This document shows, in pieces, positions 37,901-49,500 of a DNA stretch of 64,000 nucleotides. The notes beneath the pieces are model-generated. The model saw nothing but the letters and a program-made list of their open reading frames with translations, searched no databases and was not told the origin of the DNA. This DNA is from Lethocerus indicus (Eukaryota; Arthropoda; Insecta; Hemiptera; Belostomatidae), in assembly GCA_019843655.1 (NCBI GenBank), contig JACDQD010000001.1, positions 46,708,443 to 46,772,442 of the forward strand. The letters run 5' to 3'. Every line of letters starts with the position of its first letter. Position 1 is the first letter of the stretch. The translations under genes were made by a program, and so were the position numbers.

Positions 37901-40900
37901 ACCAGAAAATAGCGGCGTACATGAAGAAGACAATAGTCCTGACCCGGCCTACACCCGAAGGAGGCATCAAAAGGAACCCGGCGGCACAGAGGACCCGGCC
38001 GACGAGAAGGAAGACAACGCAGGACAGATGTCAGGAGGCAATACTTGGAGGAAGCACAACGAGGACCCTCCCTCCCGCAGGTATGAGTCTAACGGACACC
38101 CCAATAAAACCCGCCACCCCCAAAGAAATCCTAAACATTATCCGCAAGACAAAGACTAGGACTGCCCCAGGTATCAACTGTTTGACTAACGCCGCAGTCA
38201 AAAACCTACCCTGTAAAGCCGTAGTATTGTTCACGAACATAATCAACGCAATTCTGAGGCGAGGCCACTTCCCTATCCTCTGGAAAACGGCTCTCATAAT
38301 ACCCATCCCGAAACCCAACAAACCTCCGACACATCAAAGCTCCTATCGCACCATCAGCCTATTACCCGTCCTTTCGAATATCACCGAAAAAGTAATATTG
38401 ACCAGGCTCCGTAGGGAAATCGACAACCTTGAAATTATCCAACATTCGACAGTGGACCAACTCACGCGAGTCGTCAGCGACATTCAGAACCGAATGGACC
38501 GAGGCGTATCGACTGCTCTAGTAATACTAGACAGCGAAAAAGCGTTCGATTCGGTATGGCCTGACGGACTCGTCTATAAAATGCACAATGCGGAGTGTCC
38601 ACCAGAATGTGCGGCCTCCTGCGCTCCTTCCTCACAGACAGGAAGATCAGAGTCAAAATCAACGACTCGATCTCAGAGCCCGCCTCTATCCCGGCAGGCG
38701 TCCCCAAGGATCCGTCCTCTCCCCACCCTATTCAACCTATACACCGCCGACCTCATCTCCGATATCCCGAATAGAGTCAAATTAGCGGCATTCGCCGGCG
38801 ATCTGGCCCCTACTCCCCTCGAGCCTATCGCCAAGAAATTGCTAGACAGACTGAAAACGCAGTACAGAAAATAACGAGTAAACTAGAATTGTGGAAAATT
38901 AAGACTAACGTCGAAAACTGAAGCGATTCTTTTTACGAACCCGCGGACGACGAAAAACAAACCGACAGTACTCCGAATCCGGAACACAGACGTGCCCCTA
39001 AAGAAATCGGTCAAATACCTCGGACTGCACATAGACGAAAAGTTGCTGTGGTCAACTCATATACAGGCTGTAAACCAGCAGGCCAAAAGCAAACTAGGAA
39101 GACTCTACTGTCTTCTCAAGTCAAAGGTGCTCAATGAGAGGTCGAAACTGACCGTATACAAAACAATAATCAGGCCCTCCCTACTTTACGCGTGTCCCGT
39201 TTGGCGTAACGCAGCCGACACACACTTGAAAAAACTACAAATCACTCAGAACAAATGCCTCAGAATTGCCCTCGACATACCCCCAAGAACACGAACAGAA
39301 CACGTACACGACTTGGCCCAGACACCTAAACTGGACGAAATAATAGACAAAATAACGACTAAACACAGAGACAAACTCCAAATCCCCTGGCAACTTCCTC
39401 CCGGCTACCCCAAAAACCCCACTGGCCACCCAAAAGACGTACTGCAAGGAGGCGGATCCTCACGCCGAGCTAGAAGACCCCCCAACCAAAGTGAAAGTGA
39501 AACAGTGTAGTGAAAGCTATGAATGTGCCAGTTAAAGTGCCTATAGTGCATAGTGCTAACGACGGTATACGACCGGTCGTATACTGTCACCAGTGCCCCA
39601 GTGATCAGTGCACCGACACAGAGTTTTCGTGAGCAGTGTAGTGAACCCAAGTGGCAAGTGCAAAGTGCGTGAGTGAATGTGTGTGTCTGTGCCAGTGAAT
39701 GTAGTGAGTGTAGCTTTAGTTCTCGGGTTTTTATTGTATATTTTCCCTATTATCACAACAATATTGTTAAACATTCATGATCACTGTACCATAATATTTA
39801 AGTATATATATGTAGTAAGGCCAATAGGCCGGAATGCATGCAGTAATCACCATTTGTATATATCGTTGTATCATTATAATAATTGTATTTATAGTAATAA
39901 AAATGATTTGTATATTGTATATTGGTGGCCACAGGCGTTGGGGCGTGCGGCTGTTAACACCGAGGTCGGTGGTTCGAATCCACCCAAGTGAATGATGGGG
40001 CTGACATTTGCCATGGGTGTTAGCCTGTAAGCTAGTTTATAAGTAGGGTCCAGTGATCGTGTCACCCCTGCGGTCACAAGTGCAATATACTCTGAGTAAC
40101 TGACTGCACTATAAGCAAAAAAAAAAAAGAAATATGAGAGGGTCTGTTACTGGAATTTGCGAAGATATGATGGTCTTGCCACTTTAGTGCTTGGTTTATT
40201 GGTAGACTGGTTTCAGCGCATAACGCTAGTGTAATTGTCAAAATACAAGGGTTGGTTATAAATAACAAATTTACTCTTAACATCAACATTGTGTTGATAG
40301 AACAATTAAGTATAAACTAAGTATTATGTGTTCTTAGCAAGCTTTTAAAGCTCTTTAAAAAGGTCTATCACAGAACTGAGAGCCTGTTTTACATATAATA
40401 TCGCAATAATATAAGTAGTAGGTTTAATTTATAATTGTCCTATATAGTGTTTAGTGTAATATAGGGAAGGTAGCTAGCTAATAGCTCTATCAACACACCA
40501 TCCCATAAACTAAGCATAAGCACAAACCTTTATTTTATTTCTAGCTAATTCCTGAATTTAGTTACTGATTATCATGCTATGCTAAAAAACCAGTCATTCT
40601 ATCAATGGACAAAAAATATAACAATTGCCCTTCTAATTTCAGCTAATCCAATTCTTAGTAACGCTTGTACAGCAAACCAGAGGTTTGAACGTGAAGAGAT
40701 TGCCCTTACCTCTTATGATCAAGGATGGTGGTAATCATTCATCAGATCCCATCAATTTAATTTCTGTGAGTAGTAGTTAATTGCGGCATTAAAAAAAAAT
40801 ATATATATATATATAATACATTTACATACATAATATATTTTTTTATTGACACAGAAATATCTGACTTATGTTTATTTATTTATTTTTGAGGAGACTATTC

Positions 40901-43900
40901 AAGGTTCACCTTCTGGACCAATCATTTGCGAAGTTGATCCCTCTGATATAAGTTACGAAGAATCTGATAACGACATAAATAAACTTGGTGGGGGCCGAAC
41001 ATTATTAATCACGTAAGTGACTAAAGCATGTTCAATTGCATGGAAATTACTCTGATGAAATTATATTAAATGATGTTGAATGTTTAAGGCAAGTTTCAAT
41101 TGTTTAAATTGAAGTAAAATATTGTTAGTATTATTGGGAACATCAATTTGGCCATGTTTGGCACGTTTTTCATATTTTATATTCTTGGGATACTTTTGTA
41201 CTAAATATTTCATTAAACGGACTATTTTTTAAGGCAGAAAATCAAAATATTGTAGATAAAATAATTATTTAACATTCATTGGAAATGGAAATTGCGGTAG
41301 CACTTTATACATATTCAAAAAATTATGTGGTTGCGATTCCCAAAGAAATTATGGGACTAATTACTTTGTATATTTTAGAATTGCAAAAGTCACCTGTGTT
41401 TGTACAGGTAATATACATATAATTATGTAAAATCAGATTAAACTAATGTTAATCTAATGATATCTGATGATGACTAATGATATCTATTATTTTAAACATA
41501 ATTCAATTTAATTTTTCTATTGGAAGGAGATTAATTTTTTTTTTAGGATGAAAACACAAGATAAGAATTTAGATAAGTACATTCAGTCATCAGGGAATAA
41601 AATGAAACCCACAGAGAATATCACAGTAACCTCCTTACCATTAGAAGATGTTGATTCAGCAAATGTAATCCAGAAACTTGGTGACAGTACATTGAGGAAA
41701 TCTTCAGTGAATACTAATAGAGCATTAAGCATTCCAAAACCTCACAAAACTGATCGTAAACGCAAATATAGGTAATTTTGTTATTGCAGACGGATGAATT
41801 ATTTGTTTCCTGCTATACAGCAGTTTTATATATAGTAGATAATATATATCACTATACATTTTTCTATACATCAAAATGTGTGATAGTGGAATCACACTAA
41901 TAAACTATAAAGAACATGATGAGTAATAAATTAATTCGTGACATTGATAGTTATTTTTGTCTGCATTTAATCAAGGTGGGTCATATATCATTACTCATAG
42001 TTGAATTGAAATACTGACTGTAATATAAAAGGCCTTTAACTCCCACGAGTGTATCTTATTTGAAATTAACCTTCTTATAACTATATTGTCATAGTGCTTA
42101 CTTCTGTCTGTAGTGCTTTTGATGATGTTTTAAATACACCTGACGTGCCACCTGTATACATAGAAGATGATTCTCCATCTTTTAAAAGGAACTTGAGTGA
42201 CTATCCTCAACTCGTGGATGACACTGTGATAGATGGAAGGTATGGATTTAAGTTTATATCTGCAGATTTCGTATTAATTGTATTATAAACCTTGTTTTTT
42301 ATACTGACCAATAATATTAAAAGCTAGATCTCAAGTGGAGAATAATTATTATTTATTAATGCTTGTAGTTTTTATAAAATATAGTACATTCATGAATACT
42401 ATTATATCTCCTACTATAATTTAACATGATTTATTTTATGTTTTTATATTAATTGATTCTGCAAAATGGATTGTTGTTTAATTTCCATTTGAAAATTATA
42501 TTCATATTGTGTGTTATATGCCTTTGTATGTGCTTTATTTTGAATACCATATTTCCTACAACAGGCTAAATGACATAAAGCAAAATGAACCTTCTGATGC
42601 AATGTCTGTAATTGATTTGCCACTTATAACCACTGATGATTTGACAAATGATACTCCTGCTGTGAATGGGCATACTGAAAGGTTTGTGTTCATTAATATT
42701 TGTACGTACATGATAATTATTTTTTTAGTATTTTAATATCCTGTCTTTCAAAAACAAAAAACTCAATAATTTTTGGAAACAGTACAGTGCATAAGACCTC
42801 AGAAGAACAAAATGAACTCAACAACCAGTGTGATGAAAATAAGGATTTGTCACTCGTCCCAACTGACCCATATACCACCAATACCTTAAGGTATTTATGT
42901 TACAAATATTTTTAGGCTAGTTCTTTAGAATTGTAGTCAGCAGATATTTTTAATGCTTGGGATAGAGGATAATACAAATAATACATAATGAAATATACAG
43001 AGGGGTCCAAAAAATGCATCCACCGTTTAACAGTCCATAACTTGCAAACTAATTGACGGAGTTGTCTCATTTTTGGTGAAAGTGTAGCTTAAAGTCCAAC
43101 ATAAAGATATCACTGTAGGTGTTCGAAATGGTCACCATTAACATCCACACAGAAACGATGCCGCCGAACTGCAGCACCAACTACTGACTGCAACGTGTTC
43201 AGTTGGATATTTACACATGAATACGTACGATGGATTCTCCATTGCCGTTGAACCTCATTAATGTTTTGAACTTAAAATACCACTTCAAAATTGACTTCCT
43301 TTCATCAAATGTAAGCCTTGCACCAGCCATGTTTACTTGAGTAACAAGGTACCACTAACAACAAAACACTGACTATCTGGCGACTGTCATCTGACAAAAC
43401 AAAACAACGCAATACAACGCTTGCATGGCTACAACTACAAACTATAACACTACCAAAAATGAGACAACTCCGTCAATTAGTTTGCAAGTTATGGACTTTT
43501 AAACAGTGGATACATTTTTTTGGACCCCTCTCAATAATAATATGTCGAGATAATTTCATTTTTATTTTATTTCAAGCAAAGTTCCTAATTGTAGGGGAGA
43601 AATCGATAGCCATTTGGAAGTTATGCAATCAGATTTCGATATACTGAAAGATATTTTGAAAGGAGAAGGCCTTAGCTTAGATGCAAGCACACTGCTTGAG
43701 GTAAATATTACTTCCTATTTATATTTTCAAGTAGCAAAAATGGTATACAAATATTGTAAATGTTGGAACCCCTCCTGTACTTGAGGTTCAGACCTTGCCT
43801 TGGACATCTGAAAAAAGTAATCACCAGTTGTATAGTGTCTAACCTTATGCTGTAAATGCAATGAGGTAATACAGTTAGCAAAATGTAGACTGTATCATGT

Positions 43901-45282
43901 TTGACTTATAGTGTGCTCTCAAAATCTTGGCTATTTTATTTTTGTAAATGTCTTAAATTTTCTTTGATAAATTATTAAATGAAATTTCAATAAATTATTT
44001 CAGCTATTTTCTTCTGATGACCCAATGGCTTTAAATATGACAAATGAGATTCAGGACTATGATAGTCAAACTGATGAAAGTGCAGGTAATTTATATTTCT
44101 CTTGTTGTCATTTCACATTTATAAATCTAGCAATAAGTCTACATTATATATTATTATTATTATTATTATTATTATAAGATTATTCATTGATTACATATGA
44201 TGTAATTATTTGACAGATTTTTGTCGAGAGAATGTGAAAACGATTTCACATTCATTTGAATGATATAACTGAGTTTTGAATAATATAACTCATATTGTAA
44301 AATCATAGCTATATGCTATTGCTACAAACCATCTGCATCCACAAAATACTCTGTCAGTACTTTTTGAAAATAAGAACATGTCATCAAAAATGTCATCAAC
44401 GTTGTGTAATCAATTGGTCTTGGCCTTTAAGTCATGTATTTAAATTATTAGTAAACTCAACCAGCTAAAAACACACAAAAAAAAATATTTGGGATATTTC
44501 TGGGACATATTATCTGCCTCTGGAGGTTAAATCTTGAAAGTTAATGGAAAAGTGAAAACACCTTTCTCCTCCTAGGCTGGAGGTACCAAAGTTAAGTCAT
44601 TTAAACTATATAGAAACAATATTATAATATAAAAAACATATATGATTATGCACTTGGACACATTCATTTTAAAAATTAAGTTATAAGTTCCTTTTCTTAA
44701 GGTCTGTTAGAATATAACTGAAGCGTATTTATGATTATTAAATATTTGTAGACTGGTTAGTTGTATTGACTTAGTAGTATATTAACTTTGTTGTTTGAAC
44801 TTTTTTTTTATTTATTGAAACAAACAATACCATTTTGTATTCTTCCTTCTATATTGACTGAGAATAAAATAGGAATTTTTATATTTAATTGTCATTAAGG
44901 CTCACTTAAATATATTTTATATGCCTGTTAGTATAAACTGAGACATCAATACCATTCAAAAAGTATATCCCGTACTTGTGATATTTGTAAAGAATTTTCC
45001 ATATATTTTACAGGGATTGGATCAGAATTAATAGCATATCCTCATCTGTTTCTAAATGATGCGGATACAGTGAAGCAAGGTAAAGTGGAATTAAAATATC
45101 TTCCAAGCACAGAAGTGAACATTTCCACAACCAACTTGACAGATACATTGAAGCAACAAGAAGGAAGTTTAAATTATGGAAGCACAGATTTAAACATTCC
45201 AACAAGCAGCTTGGATGATGCAGCTCAAAATATAAACTTTCTTACACAAAAAAATTCTCCCGTAAAATACAATGAACCATGA
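31980..45282 (+). CDS. Hsf: Heat shock transcription factor (HSF)
   Basis: Exons: 31980-32084, 33821-33929, 34101-34225, 35204-35410, 40643-40765, 40891-41012, 41547-41771, 42114-42239, 42565-42681, 42783-42890, 43595-43700, 44004-44085, 45014-45282. Phases agree throughout, for 607 residues. Residues about 9-113 are the winged-helix DNA-binding domain (VPAFISKLW, then [16 protein letters not shown] across exons 2-3). About 120-200 are the HR-A/B heptad repeats that drive trimerisation ([18 protein letters not shown], then NKLIQFL). A Ser/Thr/Asp-rich linker follows (exons 6-10). Exons 11-12 give the HR-C region ([22 protein letters not shown]) that restrains trimerisation, and exon 13 is the C-terminal activation region. 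HSF binds nGAAn arrays under heat or proteotoxic stress. The introns carry several mobile elements. Confidence 0.96.
33306..33610 (+). mobile_element. Dimeric tRNA-derived SINE in HSF intron 1
   Basis: Two tRNA-like modules lie in tandem. One (about 33306-33377) has a B-box-like TTTGAATCCACTC; the other (about 33472-33538) has GTTCGAGTTCG. A tail containing ATGGGTGTT...TATAAGTA...AGTGATC follows and is shared with the element at 39924-40131. Both heads are degenerate, so it is an old insertion. Confidence 0.65.
36952..39920 (+). mobile_element. 5'-truncated, inactive jockey-like LINE in HSF intron 4
   Basis: It encodes the C-terminal part of an APE-type endonuclease ([13 protein letters not shown], then STLDLIL, then SDHFPV). 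A reverse transcriptase follows ([33 protein letters not shown], then [18 protein letters not shown]). Coding is spread over frames at 37037-37846, 37876-38874 and 38992-39510, with frameshifts and stops. The catalytic Asp-Asp box reads FAGDLA instead of FADD or YADD, so the enzyme would be dead. The endonuclease start and ORF1 are absent (5' truncation). It is more CpG- and GC-rich than the surrounding intron and in the sense orientation. Confidence 0.9.
39924..40131 (+). mobile_element. tRNA-Asn-derived SINE with A-tail
   Basis: The head resembles a tRNA-Asn gene (GGCTGTTAAC around a GTT anticodon, then the B box GGTTCGAATCCACC). It lacks a pairing acceptor stem, so it is not a functional tRNA. 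A unique body follows (ATGGGTGTTAGCC...AAGTAGGGTCCAGTGATC), ending in an A-run at about 40119-40130. It abuts the LINE on its 3' side. Confidence 0.8.
42998..43533. mobile_element. Tc1/mariner-type MITE with about 80-bp inverted repeats, HSF intron 10
   Basis: The left end (AGAGGGGTCCAAAAAATGCA onward to TCTCATTTTTGGT) is repeated in reverse complement at the right end with only a few mismatches over about 80 bp. On the minus strand the interior retains a short stretch ([20 protein letters not shown]) like the C-terminus of Tc1/mariner-type transposases. It is therefore a deletion derivative. The right end lies 61 bp before HSF exon 11. Confidence 0.85.
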
Positions 45283-45391
45283 ATTATTCAAACCGAAAAT
45301 TATCAATCTATGATTGATAGAAAAATATTGTTAATTGTGGTTACTTGCTTTACTCGTTCTCGTTATAAGATTAATTGATAATTTATTGAAA

Positions 45392-45397
45392 AATAAA
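45392..45397 (+). terminator. Candidate HSF polyadenylation signal
   Basis: AATAAA 109 bp after the HSF stop codon, in a very AT-rich flank. Confidence 0.5.
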
Positions 45398-45534
45398 ATT
45401 TATTTATTTATTTTTGATTTTTAATTTGATTCTACAACCAGTAACAAGGTTAGGAAAAAGGGAATCCAAGGAAGAGTTATTTAGTTTTTATTAGTTGTAA
45501 GAAACCAGTGAGCAATCATTTTGTTGAATAAATT

Positions 45535-45568
<34 letters not shown>

Positions 45569-46080
45569 AAACTCACACACCACCTATTATTATCATGAAG
45601 TTTAGTTGATAACTTTCTTATGTAAGAAAGTGCATATAAAGGAGGATTTAGTCATACAAAATAAACCATATGTTACATGAGAAGATGATATAAAAATATA
45701 CAATAAGCCAAAAGTATTAAAATATATATACAAAAGTACATGTTGAAATTCAGAAAACAGTACATCATGATTAAACAATGTACAATAGACAATGTTCATG
45801 TAATTCCCATATAAAAAAATTAAATTTCAGTTTTCTTACTTAATCTATTGCTTAATTTACACAGATTATAAAGAGGAAAGGGAAAGTGACAGATATTTTA
45901 CTAATAAATATTTTAATAGAGATGTTTGTAAAAAAATTATCAAAATAAAATTGTTCATTGAATCAGGACATCGAAGAATTATATTTTAATTGTATTTTTT
46001 AAAATGACACTACTTTTTTATATACAAATCAATGCAAATTCAAACTTGTAATTACAAAAATAAAATGGGAAACAATATAC

Positions 46081-46128
46081 CTTCATTGATTTCTTTGACA
46101 TGTAATGTGTTTAATGAGCTCCATTAAA
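46081..46128 (-). pseudogene. Duplicated fragment of KIAA2013 exon 10
   Basis: Nearly identical to 46950-46997, the 3' part of KIAA2013 exon 10 with its splice donor. It lies downstream of the true last exon and has no partner exon, so it is a dead copy left by the local duplication. Confidence 0.75.
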
Positions 46129-46529
46129 CTTTGTTAAAAAAAGAAAGTACATATAAAGGAGGATTTAGTCATGCAAAATAAACCATATGTTACATGAGAA
46201 AATGATATAAAAATGTACTGAAAAAATATATAATATATAAAAGAAAATTGTATAATATACAATATAAAAAATTATTGAAAAATAAATATGCAAAAGTATA
46301 TGTTGCAATTAAGAAAACAGTACTTTATTATTGAACTCGTACATACTTCTATTTTATTTTGATATAGATAGCTGTTCATGTAATTTGCATATAAAAAATT
46401 GAGAAATTTCAGTTTTCTTACCCCCAATAAATTTAATTTTTTTAGTTGCTTAATTTACACCCATTATACATAGGAAAGGGAAAATAACAGGTACGCAACT
46501 AATAAATAGACCAATGCTTTTAAGTAAAC

Positions 46530-49500
46530 TTATAATTTTCCATATCTAGTTCTATATTTATCTTGTTTGCCACAATATTCATTGTATATGAGTTTAAATA
46601 AAAATAAATGGAATATTATGATGAGAAAACTAACAGACGCCCAAAATAATGTTGGCAGTCCACCCAAATGATGTCCATGTCGATGTAATGCAATAACATG
46701 ATGTTCATGAGCTGGAGCTGAAACAGGTAAAATTATTATGCCCTGTTTTACATTAAAATGAAATATAATAGACTAGACATTATTCACAAAAAAAATATTT
46801 TAATACAAATGTGCATTAAAAACACTAAACCAAATTGTTCATTGAATTATATTTTAATTTGTATTTTTTCTAGAATTATATATTTGTATATACGAATCAA
46901 TGCAGAATTCAATCTTGTAATGACAAAAATAAAATGGGAAACAATATACCTTCATTGATTTCTTTGACATGTAATGTATGCTTTATGAGCTCCATATGCC
47001 TTTTGTCTGATGTAACAAAGAGAATTGCTGTTACTGGTTCTGTTAGTTTAACAGGAAAAGATGTCACAAATGATCTGCAAACATTAACACAATTCAATAG
47101 GTAAATAATATATAATTCGGGCATTGATTGCAGTGATTTAATAGAAATCAACTAGAATTAAAATTATGGTAGTTGTCAAATACCAGCATAAGTTACACTC
47201 ATAAAATTATTTGATACAGATAAAAAATAAATAGAAACAAAACGTACCCTAACTGCACTGGATCATCTATGCATCCTCCATCACAAGCATAATAGTTTTT
47301 ATCACTTTTGTCTAATGACACTCCTAATATTGCTTTATTGTTTTCCTGCAGTGTCACGCTAACATTGATGTGTGTTTGAGTTCCATAACTTATCCGTCTA
47401 GAAAATAAAAATTTTAAAAATTAGTCAGCATTCCCCTGTGGAGAATAAGATTATGTTTTCATAATGAAATATGCCAGGAATTTATCTCCATTCATTTGTA
47501 TAGTTTTCACAAACATTTTTTGAATGATGATTCATGTTATATTAATATTTTACCTAAAAAAATAGTCTCGATGTAGAAATTTTGGGTGAATATTGAATTC
47601 CAAATGGTGTGCACTAAATCGAAATCCACCAAAACTTAAGACCATTGCCTGCATAACTCCATCAGCTCCAGCACTGATTAATTTGTGGCAACCCTATGTT
47701 AAACTAGTGTAATATACTATCTGACAATAAACTAATAAAAATAATTAATTTAGAGACAATTGTAAATTGGTAAGACATGTTAATGTTCAATACCTGTTTT
47801 TCAAGAGTTAGTAGCCAGAATGAAACAATGGTGGTAACATCATTAAATGAAATTAATGATCCCCATAAGTTGAATGCCTGACTGAAACACATTACAAGAA
47901 ATAAAAAACTTATTTTTAAAGTTTTGAATTACTAATTAATATATATTTAGTAAGAACTCAGCACCTGAATGCATTGTAAAAGTATGGTGTAAAAATTATA
48001 TAACATTAATATAATGGTTAATCTTACAATGTATGATGATATCCTCCATAACAACCTTCAACATTTTCTAACTGTTTTGCAATTTCCTGCTTTTTTGGAG
48101 CTATAATTCCAACCTCGTGCAATAATGATCTTACATTAGAAAGCACATAATAAATAGTAGCATTTATTTTATCTCCATTTATTGCCCCAGCCGCTTTTGA
48201 AACACTTATTGAAAGTCCAGTTCTCCACAGTTTGTTCCACACATCTACATGACTTTGTTTTAGTTGCAGTGGAGAAATAGAAGACACTTTTTTCAAGAGC
48301 TAAAAAATTACGAATAATATTAATACGGATTCTACATTTTTCCATGTATTTTAAAACAGCTTTAAACAACAGTTTTAATTTTTTAAGCAAAAGAGTAACT
48401 TCGGAACTGTATTAATGATTTATCTCCACTTTATCCAAATCTTTGAACATTATAAATCACCTCTATATTTTCCTTTGATAAATCATCTTTCTGTTCGAAG
48501 TTTTCCCACTTTCCTAGGATTTTGGTACTCACAGCAGTTAGCAATCGATGACTTACAGTTTTGCGTGGTTCAACCTACAGAAATACAATGAATTATGAAA
48601 CAATGAATACATAATAAAATAATTAGATGAGATGCATAAATTATTTTAATCTCATCCCAAGAAATGCTATGATCCCAAACACTGCTCAAACAATATTTAG
48701 ATATATCCTAATGTAGAACAAGAATTGGCTACATAATTAACATTATTCAAACAGAATATAACTAATTTCTAAAATTATTTCTGTCCTACACAACAAATTT
48801 TGTTTCTGCCTAATGAAAAAGTGCTATGAATTTACTGTTTATATTTTGTTGTCATTTAATATTGTGAGAATGTAAAATAATAAATCTGTTTCAGAGCAAT
48901 ATATTTCATACCTTAATAGTGCTCGGAAGTACATTTGTTGAGAGGGCAACGGCTATGACTTTCTCAGATTTAAAACTTGAATCATCAACAATGCCTGTTA
49001 CTGTTTGGTATTCTATTGAACCAGATCTCTCCAGTTGAACTCTAAAAATATTAAAGATGCTTTAGCAGAAGTCACCTTTCTTCATAATTATCCCAACCAT
49101 TTCTTCCAGGTTCATGCTCTATGTCACTCTCTACCTATGAAATTGTGCTTATAAATCAAATATAATAAATTCCTATTTTATAGTAAGTGTTTGTTTGGAA
49201 GCAAAAAACATTTTTTTCAATACACATCCAAGAAATTATATTATGAAAAGAAATGATCAATAAAAAAATCATCTGACTTTGTTATTAATATATAAATAAA
49301 AAATAATTTTTCCACTAATATTATTCCGCAAAATGATACTATTCAATTCATGTACATAAAAATGAATATTTTGTCTAGTGTTCTGTTGTTTGATCAACAA
49401 CATGTAATTAAAATTACATTTTATTTTATTTGCTTCTCGAAGTCCCAACATTATAGCATGATTTTCTATCCCAACTCACCCATTTCGTCTTAAGCTAAAC

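Larger units (their letters stand above)
45283..46529. other. Intergenic between convergent HSF and KIAA2013 genes; tandem duplication
   Basis: It contains a TA microsatellite (about 45536-45567) and a duplicated block. About 45622-46134 resembles about 46135-47000, sharing AAAGGAGGATTTAGTCAT, the AACCATATGTTACATGAGAA stretch and the intron-exon border of KIAA2013 exon 10. Confidence 0.75.

Noticed and set aside
39924..40000. tRNA-Asn gene
   Set aside because: The acceptor stem does not pair and the sequence continues into a SINE body with an A-tail.
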